A stretch of 56,995 nt of DNA from NCBI GenBank assembly GCA_016936015.1, contig JAFGPV010000057.1, positions 1-56,995 on the forward strand. The letters are read 5' to 3'. Below are positions 26,030-33,265 of the stretch, in pieces. The stretch comes from Pirellulales bacterium. GTDB lineage: Bacteria; Planctomycetota; Planctomycetia; Pirellulales; Thermoguttaceae. Within the stretch, counting starts at the first letter, position 1. The number at the start of each line of letters is the position of its first letter. The notes beneath the pieces were generated by a model that was not told the DNA's origin, ran no database searches, and saw only the letters and a program-made list of their open reading frames with translations. Both the position numbers and the translations under genes were made by a program.

Positions 26030-27154
26030 ATGCCGTCGGACACCGATCAACTTGTGCGACAGATCCACGAGACCGCCACGCGCCTGGTGCTGGTGGTCAC
26101 CGGGGGCGGCAGCCGGGCGATTGCCGACTTGCTGGAGACCCCGGGCGGCTCGCGGACGTTGCTGGAGGCCGTGGTCCCTTATCATCCTGCGGTGATCGAG
26201 ACCTGGCTCGGCAACCGGCCGGAGGAATTCTGCTCCGCGGCGACGGCCCGGGCGTTGGCGATGGCCGCCTTTTTCCGTGCCCGGAAATTCGAGCCGCCCC
26301 CGGCGCCGGTGGCCGGCGTTGCGTGCACGGCCGCCCTGGCTACCGATCGCCCGCGGCGAGGGGCGCATCGCGCCCATCTCGCCGTCCAAACCGCCGACCG
26401 GACCGCCGCCTGGTCGCTGACGCTGCTGAAAGACCGCCGCAGCCGGGCCGAGGAAGAACGGCTCGTCGGCGAGCTGCTGCTGGGTGCCGTGGCCGACGCC
26501 TGCGGCATCTCCGATTGGCCGGCGCCGGAACTGCTCGAAGGCGAAAACGTGGAAACGTACCGGACGGCCGCCCCGCAACCCTGGCAGGACCTCCTGCTGG
26601 GCAAGGCGGAGCTGCTCTGCCGGGGACCGGCCTTTTCCGTCCCCCCGGCGATCTTTCCCGGGGCGTTTAATCCCCTGCACGTCGGGCATCGCCGGATGGT
26701 CCAGGTCGCCCGGGAGATCCTCAAACGCCCGGTGGCCATGGAATTGTCGATCCTCAACGTCGATAAGCCCCCGCTGGATTATTGGGACATGGAGCGCCGC
26801 ATCGCCCAGTTCCCGGCCGAACACCCGTTGTATCTGACCCGGGCGGCCACCTTCGCGGAGAAATCGCGCCTCTTTCCCGGCGCCACGTTCATTGTGGGCG
26901 CCGACACCCTGCACCGCATCGCCCAGCCGGTCTACTACGGCGGCAACCGCGAGGCCTGCCTGGCCGCCGTGCAGCAGATCGCCGCCCGGGGCTGCCGATT
27001 CCTCGTCTTCGGCCGCAAGTTGGGCGCGGCCTTTGTCCGTCTCGGCGACCTCGAACTGCCCGACCCCCTCCGCGCCCTCTGCCGCGAAGTCCCCCCGTAT
27101 GTGTTTCGGGAAGACGTTTCGTCAACCGACTTGAGAAAAAACGAGAAGGGATGA
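26030..27154 (+). CDS. CinA-like domain fused to a nucleotidylyltransferase
   Basis: 374 aa. Residues about 1-165 resemble the CinA C-terminal (nicotinamide-nucleotide amidohydrolase, PncC) fold: VVTGGGSRAIADLL, PGGSRTLLEAVVPYHPA, SAATARALA. The usual ESCTGG active-site Ser/Cys segment reads VVTGGG, so deamidase activity is doubtful. Residues about 200-374 are an adenylyltransferase-type Rossmann fold with FNPLHVGHRRM (HxGH) and the ending SSTDLR. This resembles eukaryotic-type cytidylyltransferase-like proteins joined to a CinA-like domain. A role in NMN/NAD repair or salvage is inferred. Confidence 0.8.
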   Translation: MPSDTDQLVRQIHETATRLVLVVTGGGSRAIADLLETPGGSRTLLEAVVPYHPAVIETWLGNRPEEFCSAATARALAMAAFFRARKFEPPPAPVAGVACTAALATDRPRRGAHRAHLAVQTADRTAAWSLTLLKDRRSRAEEERLVGELLLGAVADACGISDWPAPELLEGENVETYRTAAPQPWQDLLLGKAELLCRGPAFSVPPAIFPGAFNPLHVGHRRMVQVAREILKRPVAMELSILNVDKPPLDYWDMERRIAQFPAEHPLYLTRAATFAEKSRLFPGATFIVGADTLHRIAQPVYYGGNREACLAAVQQIAARGCRFLVFGRKLGAAFVRLGDLELPDPLRALCREVPPYVFREDVSSTDLRKNEKG

Positions 27155-27164
27155 CCGCGCATCG

Positions 27165-27292
27165 TTTAGCGGCCGCCGGCACGGCGGCCTCGTCCTCAGC
27201 CGCGTCAGGTGAATAGCCGGGCGGTGGAGCGCAGCGCAACCCCCGGTGATGACGCGCCAACGTGCCCTCAGCCGCGTCAGCGGCGACACAAA
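27165..27292. repeat. TTTAGCGGCCGCCGGCACGG arm plus CAGCCGCGTCAG repeat
   Basis: 27165-27189 is one arm of the element seen complete at 37689 and 49975. It is followed by a mosaic with CTCAGCCGCGTCAG (27194 and 27279, direct) around a GC-rich core, ending GCGTCAGCGGCGAC. Confidence 0.75.
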
Positions 27293-27999
27293 GCCTCCTA
27301 TTCTTTTCAAACGCTTCGGGATGATATTCCAGGAAGGAAACCACCTCCTCTCAAATCTCCGCTCTCCTCTCAATCGTCCCTTCCGCCGCTCGTCAATAAT
27401 TGTAATGAATAACAACAGCCGATCATGAGGAAGGACTTGGATCATTGAGGAAGCGCCTCTGTTAAAAATCTTCCACATCCCCCCACTCTTTCGGAGGCCA
27501 ATTTTTTCTCTTGAAATTGGGCCACCGGATCTGCTAAGATCACACCTGTACAGTAGCGCTCTGGTAGCCGTTTAATCCGGTGAGGATCAACCATGAAACG
27601 CGCAACCCGAAAATATCAGGGGTTTTATTCCCAAAAATCAAGATCATCCACATGGGCCGACGGCTTCGGACGATCCCTCAGCTCTCAACCCTCTGCACAC
27701 CACCCCCCAACCACCCCCCCAGCCGTGAAAAAATGGATCTTGTTGAGCAACTCGAAAACCATCGCATCCGCCAAATCCACATCGTCCACGAAATCCAAAC
27801 CACCCAACCAATGGCCGGCGGCTCACCGCTTGGCAACACCCCCCCGCCTCCACCCCCCCGAAGCGTCCCAAACGCCTATGCCGTTGACCAACCATTCCTC
27901 GTGTGCCTTGAGCGCCGCCGGGTACTGTCCCCTTTTTCATAGCTAAATATAATCAACTAAAATCTGACGCAATGCCCAAACGAAAACGGAAGCTGACCT
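27293..27999. other. 707-nt stretch without a convincing gene
   Basis: It contains a promoter-like pair (27511-27540), a possible 117-codon frame at 27593-27946 starting after GAGGATCAACC, several runs of C (27700-27725, 27839-27860) and a GTACTGTCCCC segment near 27921 related to the element at 55607. The frame encodes a Ser/Pro-rich sequence with no recognisable domain, and overlapping frames are equally open. It could equally be the leader of thiL. Confidence 0.4.
27511..27540 (+). promoter_or_regulatory. sigma-70-like promoter
   Basis: TTGAAA at 27511-27516 and TAAGAT at 27535-27540 are separated by 18 nt. It would start transcription near 27548, 45 nt before the ATG at 27593 and 450 nt before thiL. 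Confidence 0.4.
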
Positions 28000-28950
28000 A
28001 TGGAATCCCAACTCATCGCTTGGCTTCGCGAGCGAATCCCGCCGCATCCGCGGCTGCGGCTGGGGCTGGGCGACGATGCCGCCGTGTTTCAGCTTGCCCG
28101 CGAGGAAGATTGCGTGGTGACGGTCGATGCGCTGATGGACGGGGTCGATTTCAATTTAGTAGAAGCGGCATCTTGCCGCTTCCCCGCAGCCAGTCCCCAA
28201 CATGCCGGCCGTAAGGCCCTGGCCGTCAATCTCAGCGACCTGGCGGCGATGGCCGCCCGGCCGCTCTTGGGCGTGGTCGCCCTGGTCCTGCCGAAACAAG
28301 GCGGCCTGGAGATCGCCCGGGGGCTGTACGAGGGGATGCTCCCGTTGGCCGAACAATACGACTTGGCAATCGCCGGCGGCGACACCAACAGTTGGGATCA
28401 TCCGCTGGTCGTCAGCGTCACGCTGATCGGCCGGGCCACGGGGCGGGGACCGTTGCGCCGCAGCGGGGCGCAGCCCGGCGATCGGATCGTCGCCACCGGC
28501 CGCTTCGGCGGCAGCCTGCTGGGAAAACATTTTCATTTCGAGCCAAGGATCCAGGAGGCGATTTATTTGCACGAACATTTCCGGCTCCACGCCGGCATCG
28601 ACGTCAGCGACGGCCTGGCGCTGGATTTATCCCGGCTGGCCGAGGAGAGCGGCTGCGGCGCGGTGCTCGATCTTTCCGCCGTGCCGATTGCCGAAGATGC
28701 GAAACGGCTGGCTGAGCAATCCGCCGACGGCCGGACGCCCCTTGACCACGCCTTAAGCGACGGCGAAGATTTCGAGTTGCTGCTGGCCGTCCCGCCCGAG
28801 GAGGCCGAAAAACTGCTGGCCGAGCAACCGTTGGAAATCCCCCTGGCCGCCGTCGGAGAATTCATCGCCGAACCGGGCCTCTGGCGGCGCGAGGGCAAGG
28901 GTCCCCGCCGCCCGCTGACGCCCGGCGGGTGGCTGCACGATTTTTCGTGA
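28000..28950 (+). CDS. thiL: thiamine-monophosphate kinase
   Basis: 316 aa. ThiL/PurM-superfamily motifs are GDDAAVF, RKALAVNLSDLAAM, AGGDTNSW, GIDVSDGLALDL and LSDGEDFELL. It phosphorylates thiamine monophosphate to the pyrophosphate cofactor. After DGVDFNL, where the family normally continues quickly to GRKALAVNLSD, residues 54-61 (VEAASCRF) are a translated palindromic repeat (28159-28182) followed by PAASPQHA. This lies in a loop before the first helix, so activity may be kept. Confidence 0.93.
   Translation: MESQLIAWLRERIPPHPRLRLGLGDDAAVFQLAREEDCVVTVDALMDGVDFNLVEAASCRFPAASPQHAGRKALAVNLSDLAAMAARPLLGVVALVLPKQGGLEIARGLYEGMLPLAEQYDLAIAGGDTNSWDHPLVVSVTLIGRATGRGPLRRSGAQPGDRIVATGRFGGSLLGKHFHFEPRIQEAIYLHEHFRLHAGIDVSDGLALDLSRLAEESGCGAVLDLSAVPIAEDAKRLAEQSADGRTPLDHALSDGEDFELLLAVPPEEAEKLLAEQPLEIPLAAVGEFIAEPGLWRREGKGPRRPLTPGGWLHDFS
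28159..28182. repeat. GTAGAAGCGGCAT repeat, single arm inside thiL
   Basis: 24 nt identical in its core to 47108-47131. It is exactly eight codons and is translated VEAASCRF. Confidence 0.9.
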
Positions 28951-28991
28951 AAAATACATTTCAAATTTGAAATTGCATATTTAACGCCCCT

Positions 28992-29049
28992 CGTTCCGAA
29001 ACTCCAGTTTCGGAACGCCCGCGGGTTCCCAAGCTGGAGCTTGGGAACC
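28992..29049. repeat. two adjacent palindromes (CGTTCCGAAAC and GGTTCCCAAGC)
   Basis: 28992-29017 and 29024-29049 are each near-perfect 26-nt palindromes of related design (GTTCC...GGAAC), placed 6 nt apart between thiL and the HIT gene. Confidence 0.8.
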
Positions 29050-29070
29050 AGATTAATGAGGAACAGTACC

Positions 29071-29412
29071 ATGTCGAAAACCATTTTCCAACACATCATC
29101 GACCGGGAGATTCCCGCCAAAATCGTGTACGAAGACGACCAATGCATCGCCTTCGAGGACATCCATCCCGCGGCGCCGACGCACTTGATTGTGATCCCCA
29201 AGAAGGCGATCCCGACCGTCAACGACGTCGAGCCGGCGGACGAGCCGGCCATCGGGCACCTGCTCGGCGCCATCCGCACGATTGCCAAGCAATTGGGCCT
29301 CGACGGCGGCTATCGCGTGGTGATCAACTGCGGACCGGACGCCGGCCAGGAGGTGATGCACGTCCATCTCCACCTCCTGGCGGGCCGGAAGTTCACCTGG
29401 CCTCCGGGATGA
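29071..29412 (+). CDS. HIT-family nucleotide-binding protein (HINT type)
   Basis: 113 aa from ATG 29071, with GAGGA upstream. The histidine triad HVHLHLLAG is intact, preceded by FEDIHPAAPTHLIVIPK. HINT proteins hydrolyse AMP-NH2-type and AMP-lysine substrates; the physiological substrate is unknown. The last 20 nt overlap the 3' end of the convergent PII gene. Confidence 0.95.
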   Translation: MSKTIFQHIIDREIPAKIVYEDDQCIAFEDIHPAAPTHLIVIPKKAIPTVNDVEPADEPAIGHLLGAIRTIAKQLGLDGGYRVVINCGPDAGQEVMHVHLHLLAGRKFTWPPG

Positions 29413-29689
29413 TGAAGATCTTTCCGTCGCCCATTCGGCCCGTGCGGGCGACGCCGTTGATCGCCCGGACCACCTCCTCCGCCCGGAGGTCGTCGACCCA
29501 GAGGGTTAGTTCCACCTTGGGCAGATAGGCCAACGAATACTCGCTGCCCCGGTAGGCGTCGAGATAGCTCTTTTGCCGGCCGTAGCCCTTGACTTCGTGC
29601 ACTTCGCAGGCCTCGATCGGCGCGTGCCGGAGCGCGTCGAGCACCTTTTCCACGAGATACGGCTTGATGACGGCAATGACCTGTTTCAC
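29393..29689 (-). CDS. PII-type nitrogen regulatory protein, C-terminally short
   Basis: 98 aa; typical GlnB/GlnK is about 112. MKQVIAVIKPYLVEKVLDAL, VKGYGRQKS, YRGSEYSLAYLPKVEL and TGRMGDGKIFI are PII signatures, and the T-loop Tyr (SEYS) is present. The protein ends IIPEAR, so the C-loop with its conserved Arg-x-Arg that contacts ATP phosphates is missing. It may still bind nucleotides weakly, or belong to a short PII-like group. No amtB or glnA is adjacent. Confidence 0.85.
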   Translation of the reverse strand: MKQVIAVIKPYLVEKVLDALRHAPIEACEVHEVKGYGRQKSYLDAYRGSEYSLAYLPKVELTLWVDDLRAEEVVRAINGVARTGRMGDGKIFIIPEAR

Positions 29690-29699
29690 GAATCGGAAA

Positions 29700-29790
29700 G
29701 TCCCCTCTCCCTTTGGGAGAGGGTTAGGGTGAGGGCCGTTTTCGGCATTTCAGCCCTCACCCCTCCCCCTCTCCCAAAGGGAGAGGGGAC
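29700..29790. repeat. CCCTCTCC repeat, intergenic copy
   Basis: Arms 29700-29739 and about 29751-29790 match the copies at 11421, 12030 and 40136, but here the element lies between genes (MurJ and PII). Confidence 0.85.
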
Positions 29791-29845
29791 TTCTAAAGGA
29801 CACGAAAGGCTTATTGATTCCGTATTCATCATTCCGCATTCCGCA

Positions 29846-31459
29846 CTATTTTTCAATCCCCGTCCAGAGCATTCCAAGCTCTTTCCCGCCCAGCAGCCGG
29901 AACGCCGCCGTGTAGACGGCCACGCTGACCAGCAGGGGAGCGGAGACGCGAAGGATTTCGGACTGCCAACCGCCGGACGCCGGGAAGAAATAGAGCGTTG
30001 CCAGGCAGGCGGCGCTCATCATGGCCGTGGCCGCCAGGGTGCGGATCAGCGTGGCGCGGAGCGCCTTCCCGTTCAAGGGGGCCACGCGACGGACGAAGAT
30101 CGCCAGCAGCGTCAGCAGTTGCACGGCCGCCGCCAGCGCCGTCGACAGGGCCAGCCCCGCCTCCGCCCAGGGCCAGATCAGCGTCAAGTTCAGCACCAAG
30201 TCCAGCCCCACCAGCCCGACGGCCACCCGGACCGGCGTGAGACTGTCGCCCAGGGCGTAAAAACCGCGGATCAACACCGGCACGGCGCAGTAGGCCCACA
30301 CGCTCAGCGCGTAGCAGGCGACCATCGTCGCCGCCCGGCCCGAGTCGTGGGCCGTGAACTGCCCGTGCTCGAAGAGCAGATCGGTCAGCGGCCGGGCCAG
30401 CAGGATCAGACCGACGCCGGCGGGGACGGCCAGGCTGAAGATCATCCGCAGGCCCAGCGTCAGGTCGGCCCCCAGGCGTTTGTGCCGGCCCCGGGCGGCG
30501 TGCCGGCTCAACAGCGGGAAGATCGCCGTGGCCACGGCCATCCCCAGGATGCCGACGGGGAACTCATACATCCGCTCGCCGTAGTAAATCGATGCCGCCG
30601 CGCCCTGCTGCATCGGATACCGTAGGCTGCCCAACCAGGCAATGGTTTGTGGTCCGCCCTCGGAGGACGAGAATCCCCAGGCGATCAGGCTGTCGGAGAA
30701 GGTGTTGATTTGGGTGACCGCCAGCCCGACGACCATCGGGGCGAACATCCGGCCGATCTCCCCCAGCTCCCGTTTCACGGCGGAGAAATCGTAGTCGAAG
30801 CGGAATCCGAGCCGGCGCAGCAGGGGCCATTGGATCAGCACTTGCACCACTCCCGCGACCAGTACCGCGCCGCCGAGCACGTAGGCCTGCGCCTCCTGCG
30901 AACCGGAATAAAACGGCGCCACGAACCACGCCGCGCCCAACCAGCAGACGTTCAGCGCCACCGGGATCAGCGCGGGCACGGAAAAGATAAACAAGGCGTT
31001 CAGCGTGGCCGACAACTGGGCGGCCAGACAGATGAACCACAAATAGGGCAGCATCACGGCCGCCAGGCCCAGCAGCAGCTTCAGATCGGACGCGTTGCCG
31101 CAGCACGTCGCCAGCAGGAAAAACAGCGCTTCGCCCAGAAACACCAGGCCGCACAAGCCCGCGCTCAGCCAAGTCAACAACACGCTGGTCAACTGCCAGG
31201 CGCGGTGGGGGTCCGCCTCGTGGAGCCTGGTGAACACGGGCAGGTAGCTGGCCGCCAGCGCCCCTTCGCCGAAGAGCCGGCGGAAGAGGTTCGGTACCCG
31301 GAAGGCGATGACGAAGGCGTCGGCCACCGCGCTGCCCGAAAGCCCCAAGAGCGACGCCGTAGCCATGTCGCGGAGCAGGCCCAGTATCCGGCTGGCCAGC
31401 GTCCCCAGACCGGTGATCCGCGTCCCGGTCAGCAGCAGGTGTTTTTGCGGCCGTTCCAT
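29846..31459 (-). CDS. murJ: lipid II flippase MurJ (MviN)
   Basis: 537 aa from ATG 31459 (MERPQKHLL); an in-frame ATG at 31507 is less likely. Fourteen or so helices and the family motifs SRILGLLRDM, FRVPNLFRRLFGEGALAASYLPVF and PMQQG...YYGERMYEFPVGILG are present. It moves the peptidoglycan precursor lipid II across the inner membrane. Presence of MurJ fits planctomycetes making peptidoglycan. Confidence 0.95.
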   Translation of the reverse strand: MERPQKHLLLTGTRITGLGTLASRILGLLRDMATASLLGLSGSAVADAFVIAFRVPNLFRRLFGEGALAASYLPVFTRLHEADPHRAWQLTSVLLTWLSAGLCGLVFLGEALFFLLATCCGNASDLKLLLGLAAVMLPYLWFICLAAQLSATLNALFIFSVPALIPVALNVCWLGAAWFVAPFYSGSQEAQAYVLGGAVLVAGVVQVLIQWPLLRRLGFRFDYDFSAVKRELGEIGRMFAPMVVGLAVTQINTFSDSLIAWGFSSSEGGPQTIAWLGSLRYPMQQGAAASIYYGERMYEFPVGILGMAVATAIFPLLSRHAARGRHKRLGADLTLGLRMIFSLAVPAGVGLILLARPLTDLLFEHGQFTAHDSGRAATMVACYALSVWAYCAVPVLIRGFYALGDSLTPVRVAVGLVGLDLVLNLTLIWPWAEAGLALSTALAAAVQLLTLLAIFVRRVAPLNGKALRATLIRTLAATAMMSAACLATLYFFPASGGWQSEILRVSAPLLVSVAVYTAAFRLLGGKELGMLWTGIEK

Positions 31460-31535
31460 GGGGACTATCGTAAGGGATGTTCCCTTGGCGGAAAAGATGT
31501 TATACAATTTGCGGTTTGTAAATTCTTACGCTGTG

Positions 31536-31553
31536 AAGCCGCAAGCGGCTTTC
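31536..31553. repeat. AAGCCGCAAGCGGCTTT palindrome
   Basis: 18-nt palindrome between the divergent murJ and 88-aa protein genes. Relatives are at 44399-44416 and, diverged, 51278-51309. Confidence 0.7.
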
Positions 31554-31579
31554 CTCGCCCTTCCCACCCCACCTGCACC

Positions 31580-31846
31580 ATGCCCAAGCGTTCCGCCCAC
31601 CAAGAGCGAATCATCCGCAACTACTACCGGAATCTCGACGCGATCATGCTGCAAAAGCTGGGCGATCTGATTGGGGAGGCCTATCTGGCCGAGGGCAAGA
31701 CCCGCGCCCGCGTCTGGCAGCGGATTGCCGCGACGTTGAAAAACCTGGAGATCCCGGAGCCGCAGATTCAACACCTGGTCCAAAAGGGCGACCCCGCGCT
31801 GGTGGCCAACCTCCTGAAACAGCTTCTTGAGAAGAAACCGTCCTGA
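31580..31846 (+). CDS. small conserved protein of unknown function
   Basis: 88 aa from ATG 31580 (MPKRSAHQERII). Mostly helical and charged: RNYYRNLDAIMLQKLGDLIGEAYLAEGKTRARVW. A similar short protein is known to me from planctomycete genomes, without an assigned role. It lies divergent from murJ, 120 nt away. Confidence 0.75.
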   Translation: MPKRSAHQERIIRNYYRNLDAIMLQKLGDLIGEAYLAEGKTRARVWQRIAATLKNLEIPEPQIQHLVQKGDPALVANLLKQLLEKKPS

Positions 31847-31880
31847 GAAGACGCCGCAACAGAATCAGCTGACTCATAGT

Positions 31881-31916
31881 GTGGCACGCCCTTTGCTGCC
31901 CCTTAGGGCGTGCCAC
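31881..31916. repeat. GTGGCACGCCCT inverted repeat
   Basis: 12-nt exact arms (31881-31892 and 31905-31916) with a 12-nt loop, 35 nt after a stop codon. It could act as a terminator stem without a T run. Confidence 0.7.
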
Positions 31917-32329
31917 CCCGCTGAAAATGGTGGTTTCACCAAGGCTCCTGGCTGACATGGCACGCATTACTATTACAACCGGACTTTCGACAAGAATCCT
32001 GAAGGCTTTTCCAACGCCGAAGGGGCGGCGGCCGGGAATAATCCCTACCGGCGGCATATCTGGCACGGAGCCGTCCTCTGCAAGCCGTTCGATCCGCATA
32101 TCCCGAACGCACGGGGGACTCGTTCGCCCGGATCGCTGCCCGCGATAGTTTTATTAGGAACTTGCGCCCGGCATAATCGCCGCGAGGGGATCGCTTCTTC
32201 CGCATACGTAGCACGGCAGGCACATTTGCTCCATCTTGTCAGGCGCGGCCCATAGTGCAGAAAGGCGCGGCGGGGCGTCGATAGTGGTGTTGGGTTGCCA
32301 CCGACCGACCATCACAAGAAGATTTCCCC
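31917..32329. other. gap with a possible decayed coding fragment
   Basis: A plus-strand frame without a start codon, open from just after a TGA (about 31955) to a TAG at about 32255, reads HYYYNRTFDKNPEGFSNAEG and onward, with composition like a real protein. It matches no family I know. It may be a gene remnant. Nothing else is seen. Confidence 0.3.
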
Positions 32330-32356
32330 GTAGGACAGGTTGTCAACTTGTCCTAC
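32330..32356. repeat. GGACAGGTTGTCAACTTGTCC palindrome
   Basis: 27-nt palindrome of the 11271/20052 family, 17 nt before the sigma factor start codon, so it must lie in or beside the ribosome-binding region of that mRNA. Confidence 0.85.
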
Positions 32357-32372
32357 TAACTGATCGACCGCC

Positions 32373-33254
32373 ATGCCGAAGCTTTCACGACGCAAACCTG
32401 CCGGCAGCGTGCAATCGCCGCTGGAGACATACCTCCGCGAGATCAACGAAACGGCGCTGCTTTCGCCCGACGACGAACAGGAACTGGCCGAGGCCATCGG
32501 CCGGGGCGACGTGCAGGCCCGCGACCGCATGGTCCGCGCCAACCTCCGGCTGGTGGTGAACATCGCCCGGGGCTACACCGGCAAGGGATTGGGATTGCAG
32601 GACCTGATCGAAGAGGGCAACCTGGGGCTATTGCGGGCCGTCGAAGGGTTCGATCCGGCGATCGGGACCCGGTTTTCGACCTACGCCAGCTATTGGATCA
32701 AGCAGTCGATCAAGCGGGCGCTGATCAACTGCGCCAAGACGATCCGCATTCCGGCGTACATGGTCGAATTGCTCTCGAAGTGGCGCCGGGCGAGCACGCG
32801 GCTGGCCGAGGAGCTGGGCCGGACGCCCACCGCGGAGGAAGTCGCCCGGGTGCTGGGCCTTCCGCGGAAAAAGCTGCCGATCATCAAAAAAGCCATCAAG
32901 ATCTACAATCTCACGCCGCAGACCGATCAGACTGAGGTGGGCTGGACCCTGGGCGAAATGATCATGGACGAACGCGCCCGGACACCCGAAGACGAACTGC
33001 TCGAACACGACAACCTAAAGTGCGTGCTGCGGCAGTTGGAGACCATGGACCACCGCGAGGCCACCGTGCTGCGGATGCGTTTCGGGTTGGATCAGCACGA
33101 GCCGCGTACGCTGAAAGAGATCGGCGAGACGCTGGGTCTGACCCGGGAGCGGGTCCGGCAGATCGAGACCGAGGCCCTGGGCAAACTGGCCGAGAGCCTG
33201 AACGGCCCGCCGGCCCCCGCCAAACGGCCCGCGGCATCCGTCTTCTCCGATTGA
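32373..33254 (+). CDS. group 2 sigma-70 factor (RpoD/RpoS-like)
   Basis: 293 aa. SPLETYLREINETALLSPDDE is region 1.2. RMVRANLRLVVNIA, LQDLIEEGNLGLLRAVEGFDP and RFSTYASYWIKQSI are regions 2.1-2.4. RTLKEIGETLGLTRERVRQIE is region 4.2. The protein lacks region 1.1, so it is a primary-like alternative sigma factor. The next gene begins 11 nt after its stop, and the two are probably co-transcribed. A palindromic repeat overlaps its ribosome-binding region. Confidence 0.93.
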   Translation: MPKLSRRKPAGSVQSPLETYLREINETALLSPDDEQELAEAIGRGDVQARDRMVRANLRLVVNIARGYTGKGLGLQDLIEEGNLGLLRAVEGFDPAIGTRFSTYASYWIKQSIKRALINCAKTIRIPAYMVELLSKWRRASTRLAEELGRTPTAEEVARVLGLPRKKLPIIKKAIKIYNLTPQTDQTEVGWTLGEMIMDERARTPEDELLEHDNLKCVLRQLETMDHREATVLRMRFGLDQHEPRTLKEIGETLGLTRERVRQIETEALGKLAESLNGPPAPAKRPAASVFSD

Positions 33255-33265
33255 TCCGGTGTCCC

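Noticed and set aside
26182-26914. N-terminal extension of the Uma2 gene across the opposite-strand nucleotidylyltransferase
   Set aside because: The Uma2 fold starts at ATG 25933; the upstream part is antisense to a recognisable gene.
27593-27946. 117-codon gene with a promoter and ribosome-site-like start
   Set aside because: Ser/Pro-rich with no domain, several frames open and C-rich low complexity; kept only as a description of the gap.
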